Source: Hermatobates lingyangjiaoensis (taxonomy: Eukaryota; Arthropoda; Insecta; Hemiptera; Hermatobatidae). Taken from it: a DNA stretch of 64,000 bases. Under the pieces are notes generated by a model. It saw only the letters and a list, made by a program, of their open reading frames with translations, searched no databases and had not been told where the DNA came from. The stretch covers positions 6,589,501-6,653,500 of the forward strand of contig JAPFBL010001928.1 of NCBI GenBank assembly GCA_026182355.1. The letters are read 5' to 3'. Shown one piece after another: positions 13,601 to 27,023 of this stretch (within the stretch, counting starts at the first letter, position 1; every line of letters starts with the position of its first letter). A program made the position numbers and the translations under genes.

Positions 13601-16600
13601 GTATGGGGGGGTTATTTCACTGGTTAACGTACTCACCTCAACTGTTAGATTCGAGCTTTGATCCTAGCCCTCGAATTATTCAAGCGGAAGGTGAATAAAT
13701 CTGAGTACGTTGTTCCGTCGGAGAGGACGTTAAACCGTCTGTCCTGAATCGTTAAAAGATCCCTACTCAAAATACATTTGAGCTAGGCAAACTTTAGGAC
13801 TCCCAGTGGTAGAATAAAGAAGATAATGGACTTGTCCATTACTAAAATGGGTGCCAAATAATAAATGAGCCACAATTTCCGCCACTACAATAGTACTAAA
13901 AGGCGAAAGCATTATAAGTGTGGGCGCTGGAAAACAAACAAACAAACTTCGTGTTAGACAAATCAACTTGTACTAACTTTTCTGCAGAAATAGTTATTAT
14001 TACTGAATAATCTTATTCCTATTTCTAGAAACAAAACTAGTATTTTTATTCTTTAGATAATTAATTAATTGGATGTTTCTTTTAGGTGGAATATTACTGA
14101 CATATCTTCTATTTCTGGTCTTTGTCTTCCAACTCAGGATATCATTCACAACTGCTACCATCATCTGTTCCATTATGGGGATAATTTTCTCCCTTGGACT
14201 CGCTTTTAGCAAGAAAATAAGGTAACTGGAATTAGCTGGTTAGTTTATGTAGGAGTTAGATGTTGTATAGTGTTTTCGTTTTCATCATTAAGGTGGAAGA
14301 TTGAAAGTTAATAGATTTATAAAACAGTCGGTGCCCAGCCTATACTCGTTAAAATATCCTTAATCAATCTTAAGAAAGGAAACATTTTTTGGATCATAAT
14401 TTCACACTAAAATGAGTGCCAAATAACCAATCAGACTCGATAACCGAATTGAAGATAAAACCCTATAAGTCCGAGCTGTGGGAAAAATTAAATCCGATGC
14501 AACAATAATTCTAATTGTTATTAATAATTCTTTCATATTGTTGAACCCATTTAATAATATGGATATAAATTAAATAGCAGAAGGAATTTAAATAGTACGT
14601 TTTTATTAATGAATTAAGATATCATTATTAACCGTCATACCTCGTCTATCGCTGGTGAAGTCGCCCGACGGTTTCGCAATAGCTGCATCATCAATGGGTC
14701 TAACATTCCAAAATCACGGATATAAATACCTATTTTAACTCAATGGTGACAATACATGCCTCAATTTCCTACCTAATAGTTTTATATTATTTTGTTTAAT
14801 CTGTTTTTTGTCTTTTACAATTTAAGTCGTCTCTGTCCTGTCCGTCCTGTCGTCTTTTCATGTTTTTTATTGGTTTAAACATTATGTCTGCCTATAATGA
14901 ATTACCCGATAATATCATTACAGGCATCATTAGTTGTGTAATCTGTTTAATTGTGGTATTTACTCAGTATATTACTTAAGTGAAAGAGGCAGAATTGCGT
15001 CCTCCCCACTTTCACATGCACATACATAGATTTTCGTAAATGCTAAGGAAGAAATAGACATTTATTTTCAAATCACCATACATTTGCGCCTTTTCACGTT
15101 TACTGACAAGTTTTTTTCAGGATACAGTTTCACACCCAGGATTTATGAAATAAGAGGGTAAGGGGGAGGGGACAGCAATATAGCACATGGAAATTTTGTT
15201 AATTTTTCTATTCACTTTGTAATGTGAGTAAAGAGTAAAATAGAAAAAAAAAAGTATTTCATATATCTTATATAACTAACTTTCAATGATCAAACCACAA
15301 TATGAAATGGGAAAACAAGACTAAGATCTTTCAACCATAACAAGCGGTCTTCGTCAGAGTCAAAAACCCAACTGAAACACTAGACGCAGAAAACATCTGG
15401 TGAGGGGTTGAGAAGAATGGGAGGGAAGAGTGGTATTTTAAAAGGGTGAAAGCGCAGGAAAGGATTAATGTCCAGAAAGGGATGTTTGGGGAAACAAAGG
15501 AGTACAGTAAGAAAGAGTAAAAAACTATCCGCTAGCTGTCAACCCTCTTCGAAGAGGCTATTGCCCTCGTAACGAAAGTATCATGTTAGAAGAAACCGAC
15601 CGTTACTAATGTTTATAATATTTGATCTATTAAATTTAATTAGAGACGATACCATATATAACTAACTTTATGTAACTTATATATTCATATATTTTATAAT
15701 ATAAGTATAAAGGTGTCAAAAAGCGTTGAAAATGGTTAAATTGCGCAACAAACATTTTTGTGGAAGGAGAGTAATTTGTATGTTCCTAGCAATGAATTAC
15801 TCGTTAGCATCCACTACTGACAGCATATTTGTCTGGGGCAAAAAAAAAAATATTAAAATAAACTATTCAAGGAATTAAAACTGAAAACAGTTTATACATT
15901 ATTTTGATTTTTAATGTAATTTTTTTTTTTTAAAAAAAAAGCACCTCAAGTTATTAATTCACAACTGTTTTGGGCACCCACTGCTCTATGAGGGTAGTTC
16001 AGTGATTACCTGAAGCCGTGTCAACTAACACTAAACACTTACAGGAGTTACGTGCTGATGGTGCTGCCACACGTGTTCTCGAAGCGAGGTCGACAAGCAC
16101 TGACTGCCTACGCACTCATCTTGGCTCTGACAGGGCCAGCCAAGAACGTTCTCCGCAACACCAAGATCATGTCGGAGAGTCTCGCTTGCAGTCAGGTCTG
16201 CTCATCCAGTCTCTTTAGTATTTAAAACACTTCCCTGAAGTCATACACAGTAAATTCATAATTAAATTAAGAGTCAATTACATTAAGTAACATGATTATT
16301 AAAAATAAAAAACAACATATATATTCATTATACATGCATATTATTAGTATCACAAAGGTCACATTCATATTTTTGTATAAATCCGCTCTACCTTGTAAAT
16401 GGCAGTTGTAATCGTCCAACCGGTTTCGCACGTATTGTTTTTTCAACTAGAACTTCAAGTAGTATGCACGAAACCAGCCGGACGATTACAACTCCCGTTT
16501 ACGAATTACGATGGATTTAACTAATAATATGAATAATATATTTAGTTACTAAATGTCATTTCATTATAACAAAATAATAGATTTCCATGTGTTATAACTG

Positions 16601-17869
16601 TCATTGCGCACTTAAGCCTTATATAAAAACCTTGTTTTCTGTATATAATAGAATACAGAAGGTAAATAATGTTGTGTATTTTAAATAACATAGAATCTAC
16701 ATAAATCAAAAGTCACTTTTCGAAACCCTGGGCTCACATTGAACATTACATGGACACTATATTCCATATTGAAACGTATCTTTTAATAAATCTCTAAGTG
16801 AATTGAGACAATTTTAACATCTTGTATAGATGTAGACTATTATATTGCAAAAATAAAATTCATTATGTTTATCGTATATTTTTTTATAGTTTAATCGTTT
16901 ATACTATAGTTTTTTAGTTTATAGTTCATTTCTTTCCAATAAAAAATTAATATTTGCCCATTTAATTTTAAACTGTTTAATTTTAAATGTCACAATGTTT
17001 GATTACTTTCAAAATGACATGCAATAATGAAAGTCGAAAGTAATTTATTTAGGGAAGAAGGAACTTTCGATAACATATGTTGACTGTAGAAACACAAGGA
17101 TTCTCGAAGATTAACTATGCAATTAACTATGTAAACATAATTAGAATTGTTAATTAAATGAATCAACAACGAATAAAGACAAGTCATCAGAAGTAATTAC
17201 TCCAGTTACTCCACTATTCATCTCAGTAGTCATGAATCATTTAATAATAAACAAACAAAAGAATTGGATTCTTATATTTTAATTGATTTAATTAGGAATT
17301 TAATTCGTAATTAGGAATCAGACATTTTGTACAGTTAATATTTCACTTTTTTTTGTTTAAGTACTGGTTATATAATATTCATATTTCTTTTATATTTCAC
17401 ATAAATTTGCATGATATGATTAAATATTTTGGAAATATAAATACCCTGAAGAAGTAACAGCCTTAAAACATGAAATTCAGCTTAAAATAATTCTCATTTT
17501 TCTTATTTGTTTTGATTCATTGATTTTAGAGTATTTACTGTTTAGTGATCTTTAACGAGTCCCTGTCATCGTAAAGGCTCGCGACCAACGGTTTAACGTC
17601 CTCTCCGAGGGACGACGTACTCAGATTTATTCACCTCCCAAGTGAATAAATCGAGGGCCAGGTGAGTATCAAACCCCGGAGCTACCAATTCAGAGGCGAG
17701 TACGTTAACCACTGAGCTAACCTGGCCCCCTATAAAACTGTACAATATGTATATTTTATCTATATAAACATTGTTAAAAATAAGAGTCCATTTGGCTGAA
17801 ACTTGCTTCTTTATAAGTTTCTCAAGTTTTCTAAATAACGTTCTTCTATATCAACTATATAATTAAACT

Positions 17870-17909
<40 letters not shown>

Positions 17910-20900
17910 ATTCAATAATATATCAACCGTTTCATAGAATAGGTGTGTTCTCTAATCGCGATTCAGTCATTTTTAGGATAAAAAATCAAATTATCAAAAA
18001 GAAACAATCAAAAAGAACACACCTATATATATATATATATATATAGGTGTGATTCGCGCTCCGTTTTCGACGTGGGGAGATCTCTCTCACTTTGTCCTCT
18101 CTTCTAGTCTACTCTCCTGATGACGAACAACAGTTCGAAATATTGAATTCTGTAAGTGTTCTTTTTATTCTCTTTTCTGTGTCGTGCTTTGTGTAATTTA
18201 AAGTTTTATATATATATATACGTTTCACGGTGAATCACAAACACACAACTAAGGAACAAACACACTGTCTCTAATTTTCGGTTGAACCGTCATCAAGAGA
18301 GTTGAAATAGGGGCATTAAGCGCACTTGTGAAGCGACGGTTGGAGACCACTGTGAAACGTTTGTTGTTCATTTTCCAGTTTACAATATAATATATATATA
18401 TATATATATAGTAAAATATAAAATATACAAACTATAAAGGTAATATAATGTGGACGTAATATTTCAGCTTACTATATTTGTTTGAATGGTTCTGTGGGTA
18501 GAGGCTCTTCTTCTTGCTTTCTCTTTAAAATGCGATTTTGATTAAATTACTGTAGATGGTTATTCTATTACGTATGATATTCTATTTATATAAAATAGCA
18601 AAATGAAATATAGGTGCAGTCATGTTTTTTATCATACAAGCTCAAAATCTAACATAAGACGTCTTTACTCAAGCAAAGAGTATCTGACACGAATTTTCAA
18701 CTTTAAACAAAAGTTGAAAACCAATATCAGAGATAAAATGAAGTATTATTACCACATGGGTTTTATTATTCAGTATAGTAAGCTTCAATAAAAAAATGAT
18801 ATATGTAAGATTTTAAAAACTTATTTATCTGTGTTCAGGACATGGTAAAGAATAACTTGAAGTCGATAATGGAATTGGCTAAGAAACCTTTCCTCACCAT
18901 CAAGGCGACGATTAAGACGGTAGTCAAGAGGCTGAAGGAGATAGCGGACAGCATGAAGAAGTACATTGTGTCTATCAAGAGAACTGTCCTCAGCCTTTGC
19001 AAGTGTTTCACTAAATATTACATTTATCAAATAGTCTTTTTTAGTTATTATAAGGTATACCTGACTGACAGTCCTTAGAGCACTGATGTGAGACTGTTTT
19101 AACAAAAACCTAAACGTCATTACAGCCAGTTTTGATTTATTTATGTACCTAAGCCTTTCGGTTGTAACATGTTAAAGCAGAATAGGTTGATGTTTAACAT
19201 ACTTGCCTCTGGGCTGGTAGTCCGGGTTTCGATCCCCACCTAGACCTCAATTTTTATTTATGTGGGAGGTGAATAAATCTGACCAACGAATATATCCGCG
19301 CACTATAGTGCACGTCGTAACTAGCAGTTCCCGACCAGAGGCCTTCTTCTACTGCTTGCTTACTGTGCTACTGTAACTTGGAATGTCAGTAATTCATGTC
19401 AGATATTAAGTTCGTCTGTACAGTAATGATGTCGTATTCGCGGCCATGTGGTCTTGTTGAGGTCATGGTTTTCAATGTTTTTAGTCATCAGTTGGAAAAG
19501 TAGTGAGATAGTCAGTGGATGAAGTAATTGTTCAGTGAGGTTGAGGAAGGTTGGTGGCAGGATTTAGACTTTGTACAAGGAGGTTTGGATGAATAGATAG
19601 TTTGTTGTCTTCATTGTAGTAAGTCGGGTGATGTAACTATCTATGGATTCCATTTTCAAATCATGGTGAATATCAACATTACGGGCGTACCAAGGAGCCC
19701 TGGCTATAAGGCGGGCACACTTATTTTGAACAATCTGGATACACGCCTTGTTCGTTGGTGCAGCTCTAAACCAGACGGAGCATCCAAAAGTCATCGCTGA
19801 ACGAAGAGCCCCCTTATAGACAAGGTCGTTGACCGAATCGTGAGAATTCCTTGATTTGAAAAGAGAATGTACGTCGTCCCTCGGAGAAGGATGTTAAGCC
19901 GTCGTCCCCGAGCCTGTACTATGTCAGGTACTCGTTAAAAATCCTTACTCGAAATGCACTTGATTTAGGCAAAATTTAGGAATTCCCATATAGAATGAGT
20001 AGAATCACCGATCAAACAAAAAGCCGGTAAACGGATGACTTTATCACCCTCTAGGGGATCGATTTAAACAATAAAAAAAAATAGGGGAAGGAAGGAGAAG
20101 TATGCAGACGATAAAGACATTTATCTAGTCTGCATAATGAATAGGGTCTGCTATAAAAATAGGGGAAGGAAGGAGAAGTATGCAGACGATAAAGACATTT
20201 ATCTAGTCTGCATAATGAATAGGGTCTGCTGTAAAAATAGGGGAAGGAAGGAGAAGTATGCAGACGATAAAGACATTTATCTAGTCTGCATAATGAATAG
20301 GGTCTGCTATAAAAATAGGGGAAGGAAGGAGAAGTATGCAGACGATAAAGACATTTATCTAGTCTGCATAATGAATAGGGTCTGCTGTAAAAATAGGGGA
20401 AGGAAGGAGAAGTATGCAGACGATAAAGACATTTATCTAGTCTGCATAATGAATAGGGTCTGCTATAAAAATAGGGGAAGGAAGGAGAAGTATGCAGACG
20501 ATAAAGACATTTATCTAGTCTGCATAATGAATAGGGTCTGCTGTAAAAATAGGGGAAGGAAGGAGAAGTATGCAGACGATAAAGACATTTATCTAGTCTG
20601 CATAATGAATAGGGTCTGCTATAAAAATAGGGGAAGGAAGGAGAAGTATGCAGACGATAAAGACATTTATCTAGTCTGCATAATGAATAGGGTCTGCTGT
20701 AAAAATAGGGGAAGGAAGGAGAAGTATGCAGACGATAAAGACATTTATCTAGTCTGCATAATGAATAGGGTCTGCTGTAAAAATAGGGGAAGGAAGGAGA
20801 AGTATGCAGACGATAAAGACATTTATCTAGTCTGCATAATGAATAGGGTCTGCTATAAAAATAGGGGAAGGAAGGAGAAGTATGCAGACGATAAAGACAT

Positions 20901-22626
20901 TTATCTAGTCTGCATAATGAATAGGGTCTGCTATAAAAATAGGGGAAGGAAGGAGAAGTATGCAGACGATAAAGACATTTATGTAGTCTGCATAATGAAT
21001 AGGGTCTGCTATAAAAATAGGGGAAGGAAGGAGAAGTATGCAGACGATAAAGACATTTATGTAGTCTGCATAATGAATAGGGTCTGCTATAAAAATAGGG
21101 GAAGGAAGGAGAAGTATGCAGACGATAAAGACATTTATGTAGTCTGCATAATGAATAGGGTCTGCTATAAAAATAGGGGAAGGAAGGAGAAGTATGCAGA
21201 CGATAAAGACATTTATGTAGTCTGCATAATGAATAGGGTCTGCTATAAAAATAGGGGAAGGAAGGAGAAGTATGCAGACGATAAAGACATTTATGTAGTC
21301 TGCATAATGAATAGGGTCTGCTATAAAAATAGGGGAAGGAAGGAGAAGTATGCAGACGATAAAGACATTTATGTAGTCTGCATAATGAATAGGGTCTGCT
21401 ATAAAAATAGGGGAAGGAAGGAGAAGTATGCAGACGATAAAGACATTTATGTAGTCTGCATAATGAATAGGGTCTGCTATAAAAATAGGGGAAGGAAGGA
21501 GAAGTATGCAGACGATAAAGACATTTATGTAGTCTGCATAATGAATAGGGTCTGCTATAAAAATAGGGGAAGGAAGGAGAAGTATGCAGACGATAAAGAC
21601 ATTTATCTAGTCTGCATAATGAATAGGATCTGCTATAAAAATAGGGGAAGGAAGGAGAAGTATGCAGACGATAAAGACATTTATGTAGTCTGCATAATGA
21701 ATAGGGTCTGCTATAAAAATAGGGGAAGGAAGGAGAAGTATGCAGACGATAAAGACATTTATGTAGTCTGCATAATGAATAGGGTCTGCTGTAAAAATAG
21801 GGGAAGGAAGGAGAAGTATGCAGACGATAAAGACATTTATGTAGTCTGCATAATGAATAGGGTCTGCTATAAAAATAGGGGAAGGAAGGAGAAGTATGCA
21901 GACGATAAAGACATTTATGTAGTCTGCATAATGAATAGGGTCTGCTATAAAAATAGGGGAAGGAAGGAGAAGTATGCAGACGATAAAGACAAGGCAGTCC
22001 GCCACAACCAACCTCGACTGATTAAGAAGGAGAAATGTACCTGTCTTCTACGAGTAATATGAAATAGATGTACCCCATACCCTACCCACGTCCATCCTAT
22101 TCCCAGTCAGTTGTACCACCGACACTCACCCTTAGGTTCGTATTCTCTACCTTATTTTATTTTTATTTTGTACTATATTTACTGTATACTATAGATAACT
22201 CTCTAGTGTCATTGTATTTTTTAGTTAATGCCTGAGGAAGAACAATAGGTGTTCGAAACGCGTTCTTTATACCATTAAATTTTTTGCATGTGGAGACCAT
22301 TTCATTAAATATTTACCCTACAATGAGTAAATACCACATAATAAGTGATTGCACTACGTTAGAATATATATATATATATATATATATGTTCGCTGTCGTT
22401 CCTCCAACAATTCACTTCTTCTCCTGAGGACGACCGTCATTACGGTCGAAATATTGAAAAGTGAGTCTTTGTTATGTTTCTGTCTATGTGTTACAGTTTA
22501 TTTTATACTGTGAAAAATTTGAGAAACACGATTGAAAAGCAGTTACTAGGACTCACATTCAATATTTCGATCCTTTTAACAGTCGTCCTCTGGAAAGCGA
22601 ATTGAGCGGCGAGAAGACGAAAGCCG

Positions 22627-22691
<65 letters not shown>

Positions 22692-22885
22692 AGATTTCAC
22701 ATAAACACGTAAAATAACAATCAATAATCAAAGCACAATATGAAATAGGAAAACAAGACTAAGATCTTTCAACCATAACCCAAATTTAAAAAAACCCAAC
22801 CGGTTTTTTGACTCTGACGGAGATCGCTTGTTACGGTTGAAAGATCTTAGTCTTGTTTTCCCATTTCATATTGTGATTTGATCAT

Positions 22886-22924
<39 letters not shown>

Positions 22925-23673
22925 GTGGTTAATTAGAATACCTGCGTGGTTTTCAGTGGGAGTCATCAAAGAGGGTTATCACTGGATGAGAAGTATTGTG
23001 TCTGTGTGCAACAAGAAAGTAGGAACTCCTTTTCACAGGTGTATGACTGTATTTGATGATGCAGTTATTGATTGTAAGGTAATAAATAGCAAACGCTGTT
23101 TTTATTTATTTACCTGCTTATTTATTTAAGTAAAATCATTTACTGATTATTTAATCCCTGACCCTGGTCTTACAGCTGAAGATAAACTACATGTTTTCTT
23201 GGATGTGCTCTGTAACATACGTGGCATCTGGTTTGTGTTACGCCGTCAAATTCTTGGACTATATTTGTGATATGTTTGAGTTCGTAAGTGACGAAGTAAC
23301 GAAGAAAGTCAAGAAAAGTGAGTTTCCGTATTTCAAAACTACATAATTACCTAGAAATAGCATTCATTTATATGAATATTTGTATTATATAAATTTTATT
23401 TAATATATCAATTAATTTTGATAATTATTAAATGTTATTTAAACATGAAATGAAGATAACAGAATTTTATATAATTTTCTAATATAATATAGTTAAAAGC
23501 AAACACTTTCAGTCCGTAATTTTTGGTTTGAACCGTCTTCAGGAGAGATAAGAGAGGGAAACCAGTGCGCTTGATTTCCCTCTCTCATCTCTCCTGAAGA
23601 CGTTTCAAACCGAAAATTAGAGACTGTAAGTGTGCTTTTAATTTCTCTATGTTTTTTTCTTTTTTCTTTCTTA

Positions 23674-23730
<57 letters not shown>

Positions 23731-23863
23731 GCTGAATGCCAGATTGGAAATTGAAAAAGACGAGCCAATCCCTGTTGCGTATTACTTTGAACACTTCTTA
23801 TTGGTTGTGGGTGTTTTTTCGTTAAACACGTTTCTCCTTAGCACACTCCGTCTGCTTGGCCGC

Positions 23864-23914
<51 letters not shown>

Positions 23915-26900
23915 GGATGAAACGATTCTTCGAACTGAATAAACTAGAATTTAAAAAGAACACATAGAAAGGAAATCACTGAACTCACTACTATATTTCG
24001 ATGTCCTCGTCTTCAGGAAAAGAAGTGAATCGCTCCAAAGGCTGATAACGACTGACTTGGCGTTCGAACTGAAGCACTCAAACAGGGTAGCCAACTTTCG
24101 GAGGAAAGGTAGACAGGGAAGATAAAGAGATACAAGCCACATAAAAATTAAAAAATGAAAACATTTAACTAAAATAAAATTAAAAGCTGATAACAACTAA
24201 AAAAAAATCTGGAGTGGCCTACACTCTACTTTACTATAAGTAACTCAACGTCAAATTTCTTGAGTATATAAAACATAACGTATCATTTAAGCATAACATA
24301 AATATCTAAATGGGATATAATTATTAGCATTGCATTCGTGAGGTAGTACAGATAGTGATTGAAGGACATATCAATTTATAAGCTTATTTTTGTACATCAC
24401 AAATAATTTATTATTTGCAAATAATTTCATTAGTATAACTACAGCAGTAATAACATTTTTGAAAAACCAAAGTGAACATTTCTTGATACGAAATATTATC
24501 CTACAAGAGAACATGGCTATTGTTCAAATAGCCAGTAGATTTCTTACATCGTTTACTTGACATCCTTCTCCATTGAATATTAATGTAAAATTTTCAAATT
24601 TGAAACAGTAAAATACCCTTTTTTTCACTGAAAAACATCTTAAACAGCGAAGAAAATGTTGTTTTAATGTGATTTGTTAATTAAAGATGTACGATAATTA
24701 CAGTTATTAATCTCTAAACGAAAGATTTATATTTTGAATTATCTTTTACATTTTTGGTTTTTAACAGAATTATTATACTTGGAATTTTATGGCTTCTTAG
24801 TATTTAATAAGATCATTTTCCTTCCCCTTTGTCAAATAACATATATACAAATTATTTTTAATGAGTGTTATCATTTACCTGCACAATATTATTCCTCTTA
24901 CAATATTATCTCTTATAAGTCAATAATATATTTTCATTTTTCCATTAGAAACATCAATTTTATCTCAGTGGATTCGCTCAAAAAATTTCTAAGTCAATGT
25001 AAACAATGTAAAAAAATACAAAAAATTCGACAAGTATAGCAGGTGATCTCTTAGTCTAGGATAAACAAAGAGCTTTTATATCGTTATTGCTCTTTCCCGT
25101 TATTGAAACTTCATGATTTTTTTTTTATGAATTGCTAATTTTTTGTTCCATTTTTGGTCAAATTTTCATTATTTTTTAACGAGCCGTTTAGCGTCAAAAA
25201 AACATTTTCAGAAAACACAAATCGTACTGTAACGCCCCTTTAGCGAATGTAATTTTAGAAAAAAATATCTCAACTCATTCTCCATATAATGTTCTATTTG
25301 TAGGCATAGTTTCATTCTTGTCCGTCAAACAGTATGGCTTGTATCGCTCTCACAAGGTTTGAGATTGAATTATAAGTCAAAATTTTTACATTTTATTGAA
25401 AAAAAAAAATTCCTGTTGTTTTAAAATTCTGAATATATTTTTCGTTTGTTGCATTTGAAACGTCAAAGATAATGTCAAAATTTCAAAACTCTAGGGTTAT
25501 CAGTTTAGGAGAAATAAATGTTTTAAAAAAAACGGTTTTTGGCAAAAAAAGTGACTTTCCCATCATGCATAATTCTTCGCAAACAATAGGGATCTTCGTC
25601 TTTATGAGGCCCATTTTTGTGTAAAATATCAACTTGATCCATCAAAGATTCTGGACCGTAGCGTGGTAACAAGCAATGCTAACACACTCACCCACCCACC
25701 CACACACACACAGACATCATCGTAAAAACGTCATAAAACGACTTCTGGTACCTCAAAACATGTAATTCCGTCAAAATCTCGAGATCGAATTTTTTCACGA
25801 TCACTATACTTTACTTATAGTAAAGTAATAAGAGGGAAAAAAAAATCAACGATTGAGGTTAAGCCCAGGAGCCGATCTACCGCCCAGAAGACTAATAAGT
25901 GCTTCTTCTGAAGTACTTCTGAAGTACTCTGAAGCACTTCTGAAGTTCAGAGAGAAGAAGCACTTATTAGTCTTCTGGGCGGTAGATCGGCTCCTGGGCT
26001 TAACCTCAATCGTTGATTTTTTTCCCCTCTTATTTTTTTTTGTTATCAGCTTTTAATTTTATTTTAGTTAAATGTTTTCATTTTTTAATTTTTATTTGGC
26101 TTGTATCTCTTTATCTTCCCTGTCTACCTTTCCTCCGAAAGTTGGCTACCCTGTTTGAGTGCTTCAGTTCGAACGCCAAGTCAGTTGTATCAGCCTTTGG
26201 AGCGATTCACTTCTTTTCCTGAAGACGAGGACATCGAAATATAGTACTGAGTTCAGTGATTTCCTTTCTATGTGTTCTTTTTAAATTCTAGTTTATATAT
26301 ATATATATATATTTGTAAAATTTGGAAGCAGTCCTTCTTTTAACCATATTTCGTTGAACAGCTGACCGTATTTCGCTGATGTCATACCATGTCGGTTATA
26401 ACTTAATTAACATTCTCCAACGTTTGGATGAAGGAAAGAAGAAGGTATTCAGAAACCTTGAAAAACTAGTGAAGAAAATGACATCAGCGAAATACGGTCA
26501 GCTGTTCAACGAAATATATATATATATATATATATATATTCTGTAAATTTTGGTAGCAGTCCTTCCTGTATATATACATTGTTAAAAATTAGACCATATT
26601 TAGCTGAGACTTGCTTTTTCATAAGTTTCTCGAGTTTCCGGAATAACGATCTTGTTACTGTATCCACAGAATATATTAAGTTCCCAATCGACATGCTAAA
26701 TGAACACATGCTTCTGCTGTCTTCAGCCATTACCAAGAAATGAAAGCATTTTCAAGTTTAAAGCTTATATACATTATACAACACATTCTAACCTTTCTTA
26801 TACAAGCTTTAAACTTCAAAATGCTTTCATTTCTTCATAATAGCTGAAGACAGCAGAAACATGTGTTCATTTAGCATGTCGATTGGGAACTTACTATATT

Positions 26901-26985
26901 CTGTGGATACAGTAACAAGATCGTTATTCCGGAAACTCGAGAAACTTATGAAAAAGCAAGTTTCAGTTAAATATGGTCTAATTTT

Positions 26986-27023
<38 letters not shown>

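Larger units (their letters stand above)
23936..26295 (+). mobile_element. ATAT-family foldback split by a transposon
   Basis: Arms 23936-24205 and 26030-26295 are inverted copies over about 260 bp (GGAAATCACTGA, TTTCGATGTCCTCGTCTTCAGG, AAGTGAATCGCTCC). They are separated by the transposon 24227-25827 and an inner hairpin (25835-26035). Right-arm core: CTGAAGA (26219-26225), GAA, ATAT, A. Confidence 0.75.

Noticed and set aside
20081..21990. CRISPR-like array
   Set aside because: Regular units but no variable spacers, and the context is eukaryotic; simple tandem repeat.
20137..22062. 641-codon open frame made of 26-residue repeats
   Set aside because: The 78-bp unit is a multiple of three and stop-free, so every copy stays open on both strands. 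It starts inside a retroelement tail and has no splice context or family similarity.
26330..26520. Hammerhead-like core in the GCTGATGTCAT foldback
   Set aside because: CTGATG is present but neither hairpin nor GAA-palindrome follows at the right distance.
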